A stretch of DNA of 64,000 nucleotides from Pseudomonas abieticivorans (GTDB taxonomy: Bacteria > Pseudomonadota > Gammaproteobacteria > Pseudomonadales > Pseudomonadaceae), in NCBI RefSeq assembly GCF_023509015.1, contig NZ_CP094975.1:3899501-3963500 (forward strand). The letters are read 5' to 3'. Shown piece after piece: positions 10,702 to 18,546 of the stretch. Position numbers and translations under genes: made by a program. Each line of letters starts with the position of its first letter. Position 1 is the first letter of the stretch. The notes under the pieces were generated by a model. The model saw only the letters and a list, made by a program, of their open reading frames with translations, was not told the origin of the DNA and ran no database searches.

Positions 10702-11568
10702 CTACTGGCTGGCCGCCTTCAGGCACTTGAGCTGGTTGAAGTCCTTGTGCAGGTCTGCCAGGCGTTCCTGCACGCGCTGGCGCTGGGTTGGCGTGCTGTC
10801 GGCCATCAAACCTACCAGCAGCGTGCGCGCGGCTTGTTCGGTGTGCGCGTAGGCGAGCGCGTATTGCGGCGTCCACAGGCTTTCGCGCTGCTGCAGCAAG
10901 GTGGCGATGCGCTGATCGAAGCCTGCGTCCTGGCGGTGGTTCAACGCGTCGATAAACAACCCTTGCCAGTGCTCGCGGTTGTCGATCCATTCGCGATTCT
11001 GCTCACCCAATTGCTGCGACCAGGCCTGCACCCGTTGCCGCTGGCTGGCGCTCAGGTCGCCGAACCACGGTGTCAGGCGCTTAATCATGCGCTTGGCGCG
11101 GTCCTGAATCTGTTCGGCCAGCGGCGGTTTGACGAATTCATCGCGGCGCTTGGCCAGGTCTTCTGCGAAGGCTTGCTGCATGGCCCGCACCTGGCTGTCG
11201 TCCAGCCCTCGCAAGAACTCCACGGCAGACGGCGTGACCTCGGCGGCCACCTGGGCGATAGCCTGCTTGGCCTCGACGGTGCGCGCTTGCAACTGCTCAT
11301 CGGTGACCTGGTTGCTGGCCACCATCTGTTGCAGGCTGTCCAGCCACTTGAGGTTGCCGGGCAATTGCGTGGTGCAATGCCAACTGAGGTGTTCCTTGAG
11401 GCGCTCATTGAACCAGGCCTTCTGCTCGCGATCCAGGTCCAGGTAGTCGTTCATGGACCAGGGGATGATCACGTCCAGGTTGCGGTAGGCAATATCCACG
11501 CGGGTACAGCCAGCCATGGCGAACACGCAGAGCAATAAGGTGTACAGGTACTTGAGGCTCGAAGGCAT
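10702..11568 (-). CDS. DUF6279-type lipoprotein
   Basis: This is a 288-residue protein starting at ATG 11568 with AAGGA upstream; the longer frame to 11619 has no site. The N-terminus is a lipoprotein signal with lipobox AMAGC around residue 20, so it should be lipid-anchored, probably to the outer membrane facing the periplasm. The rest is mostly helical, charged and glutamine-rich, with WSMNDYLDLDREQKAWFNER near the mature N-terminus, as in the DUF6279 family common in Pseudomonas. No enzymatic motif is visible and the function is unknown. Its stop touches the aceK stop (convergent). Confidence 0.75.
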   Translation of the reverse strand: MPSSLKYLYTLLLCVFAMAGCTRVDIAYRNLDVIIPWSMNDYLDLDREQKAWFNERLKEHLSWHCTTQLPGNLKWLDSLQQMVASNQVTDEQLQARTVEAKQAIAQVAAEVTPSAVEFLRGLDDSQVRAMQQAFAEDLAKRRDEFVKPPLAEQIQDRAKRMIKRLTPWFGDLSASQRQRVQAWSQQLGEQNREWIDNREHWQGLFIDALNHRQDAGFDQRIATLLQQRESLWTPQYALAYAHTEQAARTLLVGLMADSTPTQRQRVQERLADLHKDFNQLKCLKAASQ

Positions 11569-11634
11569 TGGGCGATCCTTGCAATGGCTGGCGTGCTTGT
11601 TTAGAGCCGCGTGCGCCAAGGCAGTTCAGCCCCT

Positions 11635-12354
11635 TTAGAAGAGTGGCCGTTCGGCCTTGAGCATCAGCGCCGCATCACACTGCGCGTTTTGCCCCGAATA
11701 CGCCACGCAGTCGGCGCCACTGAGGCTGGAGCCGCTGTAGATGAGGTCCAGGTCCACGCCCATGAAGGCCCGCGACAGTTGCACCGACCAGTCGTTGAAA
11801 CCCCGTATTTCGCTGCCATCGCCAATGGTGAAGGGGGTCGTGAGCTGGTGGCTGGTGACTTTGACGGTAAAGCCCAGGTCGAGCATGGGCAAGCCGCCCA
11901 GGTTGGCGAACAGGGTGCTGGCGCGCTGGCTGTCTTCGTCACGGTAGGCGGCGCCGAACTTGCTGTCCAGGATGGTCAGGCCGGCGTACACCTCGTGGCT
12001 GTCGCCGGTGGTCAGGTCCGGGAAGGTGTAGTGGATCAAGCCCACTTCGTAGCCCAGGGTCTGGTCGAAGGGCTGCTTGAAGCCGCTGTAGGTGTCGACT
12101 TCGCGGGTTTGCGGGTTGGTCAGGCCCATGCTGGGGGTCCACTGGCCCACGTACCAACCTTCGTCGCTGCTCAGGTCCAGGCCGCCGTGAAAGGAGCCGC
12201 CGGTGGCCGGCTGCACCAGGCCTTGGGCCATGCTGCGCGCGGGGCTGGTGCCGAATTTCAGGCTGTAGTCACCTACCTCGCGCTGATAGATCTGCGCGTG
12301 GGCGTCGGTGTACATCAAGAGTGTGGCGGCCATCAGGAGGCTGGGTCTGAGCAT
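11635..12354 (-). CDS. TorF-like putative outer-membrane porin
   Basis: This is a 239-residue protein starting at ATG 12354; residues 1-20 form a signal peptide ending DAHA. The mature part has alternating aromatic beta strands, for example WYVGQWTPSMG, QTLGYEVGLIHYTFPD and HEVYAGLTIL, and ends with the short strand-like LKAERPLF. This pattern matches the TorF family of putative porins (TIGR02001-type). It probably forms a small outer-membrane barrel; cargo is unknown. It lies 66 bases upstream of the DUF6279 lipoprotein on the same strand and may be co-transcribed with it. No strong Shine-Dalgarno is seen. Confidence 0.7.
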   Translation of the reverse strand: MLRPSLLMAATLLMYTDAHAQIYQREVGDYSLKFGTSPARSMAQGLVQPATGGSFHGGLDLSSDEGWYVGQWTPSMGLTNPQTREVDTYSGFKQPFDQTLGYEVGLIHYTFPDLTTGDSHEVYAGLTILDSKFGAAYRDEDSQRASTLFANLGGLPMLDLGFTVKVTSHQLTTPFTIGDGSEIRGFNDWSVQLSRAFMGVDLDLIYSGSSLSGADCVAYSGQNAQCDAALMLKAERPLF

Positions 12355-12444
12355 TGATGCGTCCAGTGCTGGGAGGCCCGTTCTAGAGCGTCCCAGCATA
12401 CCGGCGATTGAGGCCAATAAAGAACCGTTCGTCGATTTCTGTTT

Positions 12445-13188
12445 TCAGAAGTCCTGCACGGTCGGCCGCAGCACGATCTCGTTGATGTCCACGTCCGCAG
12501 GCTGCTCGATGGCATAGGCAATGGCGCGGGCCACGGAATCGGCCGGGATGGCCTGTTTGTAGAACTCGTTCACAGCCTTGGCACTGTCGGCGTGGGAGCT
12601 GCCGTGTTTAAGTTCACTGTCCACCGCGCCCGGGGAGATGATGGTGGAGCGAATCGCGCCGCCCACTTCATGGCGCAGGCCTTCGGCAATTGCCCGCACG
12701 GCGAACTTGGTGCCGCTGTACACGGTGCCACCTGGGCTGAACACCTTGACGCCCGCCACTGACGACACGTTGATGAAGTGCCCGCTGTTCTGCGCCTGGA
12801 ACACCGGCAGGGCGCTGGCGATGCCATACAGCACGCCTTTAATGTTGATGTCGATCATGCGGTCCCATTCGTCGGTGCGCACTTCGCTCATGGGGGCGAT
12901 GGACATCAGGCCTGCGTTGTTGACCAACACGTCGATGCGGCCAAAGGCTTTCACGCCGCCTTGGATCAGTGCTTGAACCTGGGCGGGCTGGGTGACGTCG
13001 GTTTCGAACGCCACGGCCTGGCCACCGGCGGCGGCGATTTCGCTGACCAGGGTGTCGAGGCGGTCTTTGCGGCGTGCACCGAGCACCACGCGGGCGCCCT
13101 TGGCAGCCAGCAGGCGGGCGGTGGCTTCACCCAGGCCGCTGCTGGCGCCGGTAATGACGATGACTTTGTCGCGGATGTTGTCGCTCAT
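12445..13188 (-). CDS. Short-chain dehydrogenase/reductase
   Basis: This is a 247-residue classical SDR. It has the NAD(P)-binding TGASSGLG at residues 13-20, NNAG at 90-93, the catalytic Ser at 142/143 and the YSGTK catalytic pair Tyr157/Lys161. The Arg-rich GARRKDRL after the second strand suggests a preference for NADP(H). The substrate cannot be deduced. It is divergent from a LysR-type regulator across a 104-base gap, the classic arrangement for a regulator controlling its neighbour. The start at 13188 (MSDNIRDKVIVITG) puts the glycine motif at the usual distance from the N-terminus. Confidence 0.9.
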   Translation of the reverse strand: MSDNIRDKVIVITGASSGLGEATARLLAAKGARVVLGARRKDRLDTLVSEIAAAGGQAVAFETDVTQPAQVQALIQGGVKAFGRIDVLVNNAGLMSIAPMSEVRTDEWDRMIDINIKGVLYGIASALPVFQAQNSGHFINVSSVAGVKVFSPGGTVYSGTKFAVRAIAEGLRHEVGGAIRSTIISPGAVDSELKHGSSHADSAKAVNEFYKQAIPADSVARAIAYAIEQPADVDINEIVLRPTVQDF

Positions 13189-13272
13189 GGGGAAGCTCCG
13201 GTAGGGATAGGAAGTGGCGCCAGTATCGATGCTGGGATTGATCCTTGGAATGGATTAATCTGGATTTAAGAA

Positions 13273-13287
13273 TTCCCAATATTGGAA
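13273..13287. promoter_or_regulatory. Candidate LysR operator between SDR and lysR genes
   Basis: The perfect palindrome CCAATATTGG (13276-13285), flanked by TTC and AA, lies in the 104-base divergent gap, immediately before the lysR start. Its position so close to the regulator start fits an autoregulatory LysR site. No binding evidence exists; this is inferred from symmetry and context. Confidence 0.35.
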
Positions 13288-13292
13288 TAATT

Positions 13293-14201
13293 ATGCTCAA
13301 CCGCACAGAGTTGCTGCGTATCTTCTGCACAGCTGCCGACACCGCCAATTTCCGTGAAGCGGCCACACGATTGAACCTCTCGCCCCAGGCGGTCACCCGG
13401 GCGGTGCATCAGTTGGAAGCAATGTTTGGCGAGCTGTTGTTCCACCGCAGCACCCGTAAGGTGCAGATCACCGCTGCCGGTGAGCGCTTGGCGGCCCAGG
13501 CGCGGCCGGTGCTGGCTGGGGTCGACCAATTGTTCGAGGGGCAGGGCGAAGAGTCGCAGGCACTGGCGGGGTTGGTGAAAATCACCGTGCCCATGGTCAT
13601 GGGCCGCTCGGTGGTGATGCCGATCCTGCAGCGCCTGGCGCAGCAATACCCACGGTTGGTGTTTGACGTGCGCCTGGACGATCAGCATGCCGATGCGGTG
13701 GATGAGCGTATCGACATTGGCGTGCGCATTGGTCCGCTGCGCGATTCGCGCTTTATCGCCCGGCCGCTGGCCAAGGTCTCGTTCATGGTGGTGGGGGCGC
13801 CGGCGCTGATCGCGCGGGTGGGGTTGCCGGGTAACCTGCAACAGCTGCAACAGGCACCGTTGACGGCGCTGGTAGAACGCACCACGGGTCGGCCATGGCC
13901 TTGGACGTTTATCGACGGTCAATTCTTGCCGCAGGCACCGGTGTTCATTTGCGATGACGCCGGGGCTGATTGCGATGCGGCGATTGCCGGGCTTGGCTTT
14001 ACCCAGACCGCAAGTTTTCTGGTGATCCCGCACATACGGGCCGGCCGCCTGGTGGCGGTGCTCGACGAACTACGCCCGGCGCCTTGGGACCTCTACGTAT
14101 ACAGGCCGCAGCGCGGGCCCGTTTCGGCACGGGTCAGGCTGGTGTACGACGCACTGAAGGAGGCGTTGAGCGATCCGCAGGTATTTGCACAAGAGGTTTG
14201 A
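13293..14201 (+). CDS. LysR-family transcriptional regulator
   Basis: This is a 302-residue protein starting at ATG 13293 with GGA about eight bases upstream; the longer frame from 13245 would run over the operator-like palindrome. Residues 1-60 hold the LysR winged helix-turn-helix (FREAATRLNLSPQAVTRAVH, LEAMFGELLFHRSTRKVQIT). Residues 90-295 form the periplasmic-binding-protein-like effector domain. It is probably the regulator of the divergent short-chain dehydrogenase. The effector is unknown; the family often senses the substrate or product of the adjacent enzyme. Confidence 0.9.
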   Translation: MLNRTELLRIFCTAADTANFREAATRLNLSPQAVTRAVHQLEAMFGELLFHRSTRKVQITAAGERLAAQARPVLAGVDQLFEGQGEESQALAGLVKITVPMVMGRSVVMPILQRLAQQYPRLVFDVRLDDQHADAVDERIDIGVRIGPLRDSRFIARPLAKVSFMVVGAPALIARVGLPGNLQQLQQAPLTALVERTTGRPWPWTFIDGQFLPQAPVFICDDAGADCDAAIAGLGFTQTASFLVIPHIRAGRLVAVLDELRPAPWDLYVYRPQRGPVSARVRLVYDALKEALSDPQVFAQEV

Positions 14202-14292
14202 AGCGGGGAGGGTACTGGAGGCGGTGGGCGTATGCTGAAGGAATCAGGCGGTGCCCACTGACCTCAAGGATGTAGCGCGGTGTTGCGGGGAA

Positions 14293-14481
14293 TTACTTCT
14301 TGCCCAGGCTGATGTGCTTGGTCGGCGTGTAGGTTTGGCCACTCACGCCTTTGTCGATCTGCTGGATCTCGCCACCGGATTTCAGGAACGCAGCAATTTG
14401 CGCATTGATCGACTCGCTGGTTTCAACGGCCGGAGCTGGTTTTGCTTTGGTGGTGGATGCTTTTACGCGCATGGCTGCCAT
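14293..14481 (-). CDS. Small conserved-looking protein of unknown function (62 residues)
   Basis: The protein begins with a basic, alanine-rich tail (MRVKASTTKAKPAPAV) and ends with a compact core SINAQIAAFLKSGGEIQQI followed by DKGVSGQTYTPTK and HISLGKK. The core looks like a short helix plus a turn, a pattern I associate with small Pseudomonas proteins without a known role. The start may be 14481 or the internal ATG at 14472; the CAGG before 14481 is close. It sits alone between the lysR gene and the cvfB-like gene. No function is claimed. Confidence 0.55.
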   Translation of the reverse strand: MAAMRVKASTTKAKPAPAVETSESINAQIAAFLKSGGEIQQIDKGVSGQTYTPTKHISLGKK

Positions 14482-14743
14482 TAACCTGTTCAGGAAATTA
14501 ATAGGGCCAGCAATTGTACACGAAATATCCAGTTTTTGCTGGACAAATAAACACCCCTGGCAGGCTTCGCTAACTCCCTGTTTTAACTGAAAGTTATCGG
14601 TGCCTGGGGAATTGCCACGGGCGTGCCGGCCTGGAGTGACCTGACGAATGGCTGCGCCCCTAGAAAATCAAGGGCTTGCAGGCAGCACAGCGAGCGCCCG
14701 CGATCTCGGGTAGAATGCGCGCCACGTAATGAGGGTTTTACAC

Positions 14744-15580
14744 ATGGCTTTAGTCGGGCGCTACAACAGTTTGCAAGTGGTTAAACATACGGACTTCGGT
14801 TTATATCTGGACGGTGGCGCCGACGGCGAAATACTGCTGCCTAATCGGTATATTCCCAAAGACATTCCCAGCGAAGATGAAGATTGGCTGAATGTGTTCG
14901 TGTACCTGGACAGCGAAGATAAATTACTCGCCACCACGGAAAAACCGAAAGTTCAGGTCGGTGAGTTTGCCAGCCTTAAGGTTGTCGAAATCAACAGCAT
15001 CGGCGTGTTCCTCGACTGGGGCCTGCCCAAGGATCTGCTGCTGCCGTATTCCGAAGAAAAGCGCCAGATGGCCCAGGGTGAATACTGCGTGGTACATGTC
15101 TACCTCGACAAGCGTACCCGCCGCATCACCGCCACCGCGCGCCTGGACCGCTACCTGGACAAGGTGCCGGCCAACTACAGCGTGGGCCAGGAAGTTGACC
15201 TGCTGGTGGCTGAGGAAACCGACATGGGTTTCAAGGCCATTATCAACAACAAGCACTGGGGCCTGATCCACAAGAACGAAGTGTTCAAGTTCCTGCGTTC
15301 CGGCAAACAGGAAAAAGGCTTTATCAAGGAGCTGCGCAGCGACGGCAAGATTGCCCTCAGCCTGCAACCGATCGGTGAGCAGCTTACCAGCAGCCTGAAC
15401 GCCCAGATCCTGAGCAAGTTGCGCGAGAACAACGGCGTGCTGCCGGTCAGCGACAAGAGCGACCCGGCCGTGATCAGCGGTTTGTTCGGCGTGAGCAAGG
15501 GCAACTTCAAGAAGGCCATCGGCGCGCTGTACAAGGAAGGCAAGCTGGTGATCCATGCCGACCGAATCGAGTTGAGCTGA
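14744..15580 (+). CDS. CvfB-family S1 RNA-binding protein
   Basis: This is a 278-residue protein starting at ATG 14744, with GAGGG eight bases upstream. It contains consecutive S1/OB-type beta barrels (residues about 1-60, 65-130 and 145-215; for example DFGLYLDGGADGEILLPN and IGVFLDWGLPKDLLLPYSE). A C-terminal winged helix follows (about 225-278; AVISGLFGVSKGNFKKAIGA). This architecture is that of CvfB/YitL proteins, which bind RNA and affect post-transcriptional control and virulence in Gram-positive bacteria; the role in Pseudomonas is not established. A TAGAAT hexamer at 14711-14716 could be the -10 of its promoter. Confidence 0.85.
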   Translation: MALVGRYNSLQVVKHTDFGLYLDGGADGEILLPNRYIPKDIPSEDEDWLNVFVYLDSEDKLLATTEKPKVQVGEFASLKVVEINSIGVFLDWGLPKDLLLPYSEEKRQMAQGEYCVVHVYLDKRTRRITATARLDRYLDKVPANYSVGQEVDLLVAEETDMGFKAIINNKHWGLIHKNEVFKFLRSGKQEKGFIKELRSDGKIALSLQPIGEQLTSSLNAQILSKLRENNGVLPVSDKSDPAVISGLFGVSKGNFKKAIGALYKEGKLVIHADRIELS

Positions 15581-15630
15581 TCGGCAGGTTCCACGGTCGA
15601 ACGGTTTAACCATTGATCGGGGAACCCGCC

Positions 15631-16032
15631 ATGAAAAAGCCGCTTGTCACCTACGCCGGCACCCTGCTGGCGTTGCTGGTGCTGGATGGCCTTTGGTTGG
15701 GCGTGCTGATGGCGCCCACCTACCGCACCCTGCTGGGCTCGCTGATGCTGCCCAGCCCTCTGCTGGGGCCCGCTGCGGCCTTTTACCTGATGTATGCCGC
15801 CGCCCTTGTCTGGTTCGCGGTGTGGCCGGCCTTGCGCGGCACCAGCGCCTTGCGTGCCGCTGGCAACGCCGCGCTGTTGGGCCTCGCCGCCTACGGCACC
15901 TACGACCTGACCAATTGGGCGACCCTGACGGGCTGGCCGCCGCTGTTGGTGTTTATCGACATGGCGTGGGGCATGCTGGCCTCGGCGATTGCCGCCAGCG
16001 TGGGGTTTGCCGTGGGCCGAAAGCTAGGCTGA
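15631..16032 (+). CDS. DUF2177-family membrane protein
   Basis: This is a 133-residue, strongly hydrophobic protein with four predicted membrane helices. ATG 15631 is favoured (GGGGAA upstream) over an in-frame start at 15613. Typical DUF2177 features are the N-terminal LLVLDGLWLGVLMAPTYR and the later YGTYDLTNWATLTGWP segment. The function is unknown. Its stop touches that of the convergent 126-residue gene within a shared TGATCA. Confidence 0.8.
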   Translation: MKKPLVTYAGTLLALLVLDGLWLGVLMAPTYRTLLGSLMLPSPLLGPAAAFYLMYAAALVWFAVWPALRGTSALRAAGNAALLGLAAYGTYDLTNWATLTGWPPLLVFIDMAWGMLASAIAASVGFAVGRKLG

Positions 16033-16413
16033 TCAGGCCTGCACGAACGGCGCCAAGCTGATACCGCTGCCGGTAGGCCGTACATCCTTGAGGAACGAAT
16101 CCTTGTCGGCGCTCAACTCCAGGCTGATGCTGGCGTTGCGCTTGCCGGCATTGCGCACGGTCAGGCCTTCGATGCGCTCGCGCAAGAACGCGGTGGTGAC
16201 CTTCAAATGCAGCAGTTGGTCAGTGGCTTCGTTGTGCAGCAGCAGGTGCACCCACTCGTATTGGCCGACTTGGATACGCCCGACCGGAAGGTCGAACCAC
16301 CAGATGTTGCGTTTCTTGTCGAGCAGGGTGAAATGGCAGTTGTTCACGCCGAGCACCGCACCGCCGAGTTCTTTGTTACGGCGCGCGATGGCCTGGGGTT
16401 TGTCGAGTTTCAT
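16033..16413 (-). CDS. Conserved-looking hypothetical protein (126 residues)
   Basis: ATG 16413 is preceded by TAGGA at about six bases. The longer frame to 16536 runs into a REPIN, so it is rejected. The protein begins MKLDKPQAIARRNKELGGAV and has a beta-rich middle (FTLLDKKRNIWWFDLPVGRI, YEWVHLLLHN) and a C-terminus with ISLELSADKDSFL. There is no signal peptide or membrane helix. I do not recognise the family. It looks like a small cytoplasmic domain, and neighbours give no clue. Confidence 0.65.
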   Translation of the reverse strand: MKLDKPQAIARRNKELGGAVLGVNNCHFTLLDKKRNIWWFDLPVGRIQVGQYEWVHLLLHNEATDQLLHLKVTTAFLRERIEGLTVRNAGKRNASISLELSADKDSFLKDVRPTGSGISLAPFVQA

Positions 16414-16494
16414 GGGGTTCCTACAGAGATGATGCTTCAGCGCTGAGTCTGAATCCTGCCCCCATAATACCCTGCCAAGCGCCACTTGCCCCCC

Positions 16495-16580
16495 TGTAGG
16501 AGCGGATTTATCCGCGAAGGCCCCACCGCGCCCCATCAGGCGGCTCGCGTTGAGGCCTTCGCGGATAAATCCGCTCCTAC
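16495..16580. repeat. REPIN (two inverted REP palindromes)
   Basis: GTAGGAGCGGATTTATCCGC at about 16496-16515 extends through GAAGG, and its inverted copy CCTTCGCGGATAAATCCGCT runs to CTCCTAC by about 16580. The arms are near perfect over some 25 bases and are separated by about 38 bases. It lies between the ends or starts of two minus-strand genes and is the best preserved REPIN in the window. Confidence 0.9.
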
Positions 16581-16587
16581 CGATCGT

Positions 16588-18060
16588 CTAGCGGGTGAGG
16601 GCCTTGCTCAGTTCGGAGGTAGCACCATCAGGGCTGGTGGCGGTCACGGTGAACGAGCGGCTGGTTTCCTTCACGTCCAGCGGGAAGCTGAAGTTGGCCG
16701 TGCCTTTGGTGTTGGTCGACACGTACACCTGGCCCAGGAAGTTCTCGGCCTCGCTGGCCATGCCCTTGGGGTTGCCAAACACTTCGACGCGGTAGCGGCT
16801 TTGCGGCTGGCCCTTGACCTCGCCGTGCAGGCGCCCGGCGGCGATGGCGCGCAGGTGCGGCGGCTGCAGGTTCTGGTTGGGCATCGGCTGGCAACCGGCG
16901 ATGGCCGGGCCCTTGGCGCTGCAGATGATCGCACGGCCGCTGGTCGCCGGGTCTACACCGGTGCCGCGGGCGCCCACGTAGATGGCGTGCTCCGCTGCCG
17001 GCACGCCGAACACGATGGCGCCCAGGCGCTGGGCCGGCAAGCACGAACCACCGGACTGGCAACGGCGGATTTCCTGGGCATTGTCCCAGATGCGGTTGGC
17101 GGTCAGGCGGGTGTTGTTGGAGGTGGGCTCGGGGCGCAGGGCGATGCCGATGCGGTTGCCATGCACCACGTTACCGTCCAGCACGTTATCGGCGCCGGTC
17201 ACGCTGACACCGATGGAGTTACCGGTGAACAGGTTGTCGGAAAGGTAATTGCGGTTACCCCAATTGATTTGCACGCCGTCGGAGTAGTTCTCGAAGCGGT
17301 TGCGGGTCAGGGTGTTGTCATTGCCCCAGAGGATCTCGATGCCTTGGGAAGCCTGCTCGTTGGCTTTGTCGGCGCGGAACAGGTTATTGGCAATCAGGTT
17401 GAATGCCGCGCCGCGGGTCAGCTCCAGGCCATCGCCGTTGTTGATCAGCTCGTTGCGCAGCACCTTGTTGTTGACGGTGCTGGTGGGCGTCGAATTGCCC
17501 TGGCCGTCGTCGCCGGTGAGCATGATCCCGGCGCCACCCTTGTTGCCGATGATGCGGCTGTCATGAATGACGTTGTTGCTGGCGCGGTTGACCAGGATGC
17601 CGATGCAGAAGTTACGCACTTCCACGCCGCTGATGTCCACGCCCTGGGTATCGCGCAGGGTCAGGCCGGGGTTGACCAGGGTACGTACGTTCACGCCGGA
17701 CTCGCCCTGTACCGCGCCTGGGCAGTTGCCTTTGACGTAGTTCGAGCCGTCGATGGCGATGAAGTCGCCGCTGCGCTTCCAGGCGCTGCCTTCGATGGTC
17801 ACCGGGCCCATGATCGCCGGCAGTTCCTTGTTCGGCTTGATCACGTAAGGCGCGCCGCCCACCGCACGGATCTCGATGCGGTAGTGGCCGGGGTTCTGGT
17901 TGTTGCGCTCGATGGCCCAGCGCAAGGTGCCTTCGCCTTCGTCGCCATAGTTCTTGACCACCAAGGTCTCTGGCGTATCGGGTGTCGGTGTAACGGCGGC
18001 CTGGAGGTTGGCCACAGGCAAAGCCAGCAGCAACGCTGCCAAGACGGGAGTAACACGCAT
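16588..18060 (-). CDS. Exported right-handed parallel beta-helix protein
   Basis: This is a 490-residue protein starting at ATG 18060; residues 1-21 form a signal peptide. The N-terminal mature region carries EGTLRWAIERNN, a motif of the kind that opens CSLREA/beta-helix proteins. Between about residues 130 and 330 there are many NosD/PbH1-like coils with N-x-(I/L/V) ladders, such as NNVIHDSRIIGN, NKVLRNELINNGDGLELTRG, NTLTRNRFENYSDGVQI and NYLSDNLFTGNSIGVSV. A C-terminal beta-sandwich-like region (YRVEVFGNP, SRSFTVTATSPDGATSELS) follows. Such folds occur in polysaccharide lyases, hydrolases and surface proteins, but no catalytic set is evident, so the role (polysaccharide binding or processing) is a guess. 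The gene is flanked by a REPIN downstream and csbD divergently upstream. Confidence 0.8.
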   Translation of the reverse strand: MRVTPVLAALLLALPVANLQAAVTPTPDTPETLVVKNYGDEGEGTLRWAIERNNQNPGHYRIEIRAVGGAPYVIKPNKELPAIMGPVTIEGSAWKRSGDFIAIDGSNYVKGNCPGAVQGESGVNVRTLVNPGLTLRDTQGVDISGVEVRNFCIGILVNRASNNVIHDSRIIGNKGGAGIMLTGDDGQGNSTPTSTVNNKVLRNELINNGDGLELTRGAAFNLIANNLFRADKANEQASQGIEILWGNDNTLTRNRFENYSDGVQINWGNRNYLSDNLFTGNSIGVSVTGADNVLDGNVVHGNRIGIALRPEPTSNNTRLTANRIWDNAQEIRRCQSGGSCLPAQRLGAIVFGVPAAEHAIYVGARGTGVDPATSGRAIICSAKGPAIAGCQPMPNQNLQPPHLRAIAAGRLHGEVKGQPQSRYRVEVFGNPKGMASEAENFLGQVYVSTNTKGTANFSFPLDVKETSRSFTVTATSPDGATSELSKALTR

Positions 18061-18207
18061 GGATTCAGATTCCGATAACCGCTGTTGTGTTTTGCAGTTC
18101 ATCGGCTGGCGGATGACATGCAAATTTTTATGAAACTCTGGCGCAGCGCAGTGAGTCAATCTCTATGTCGACTTCAGACACTGTTCTTTACCCCGAGGAG
18201 AAATACC

Positions 18208-18387
18208 ATGAGTGGTACTAAAGACAAAGTGAAAGGTATGGCCAATGAAGCAGTGGGCAATGTCAAGCAGGGCATTGGCAAGGCCACTGGCAACGACAAA
18301 ATGCGCGCCGAAGGTGTTGTGCAAGAAGCCAAGGGCGACGCCCAGCAAGTCAAAGGCAAGGTCAAGGATGCTGTTAAAAAGCACTGA
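18208..18387 (+). CDS. CsbD-family stress protein
   Basis: This is a 59-residue, highly charged, glycine- and lysine-rich protein starting at ATG 18208, with GAGGAG seven bases upstream. The text (KVKGMANEAVGNVKQGIGKA, ...AEGVVQEAKGDAQQVKGKVK) is that of the CsbD/YjbJ family, abundant in stationary phase and under stress in many bacteria; its biochemical role is unknown. A strong stem-loop follows at 18409-18436, so it is probably a single-gene transcript. The brief length and high translation signals suggest strong expression. Confidence 0.9.
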   Translation: MSGTKDKVKGMANEAVGNVKQGIGKATGNDKMRAEGVVQEAKGDAQQVKGKVKDAVKKH

Positions 18388-18408
18388 TGCCGTGTGCTTG
18401 CTGCACAC

Positions 18409-18436
18409 AAGGCGGCCATCTGCGGATGGCCGCCTT
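18409..18436 (+). terminator. Hairpin after csbD
   Basis: AAGGCGGCCATC and GATGGCCGCCTT form a perfect 12-bp stem around a TGCG loop. No long T run follows, so termination may be partial or the structure may protect the transcript end. Confidence 0.6.
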
Positions 18437-18546
18437 GCTGTCAGGACATCAAATGACAAGCTTCATGTCTCGTCATTTGAGCTACTTTGAGTTAAAACCC
18501 GGCGTTTCACTCGTTGTACCGACAGCCAGCGGCGAAAGGAGACGCT

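Noticed and set aside
16486..18078. 530-codon plus-strand frame opposite the beta-helix gene
   Set aside because: The long frame arises from codon bias of the minus-strand gene; it runs over the REPIN and has repetitive Val/Ala/Gly text.
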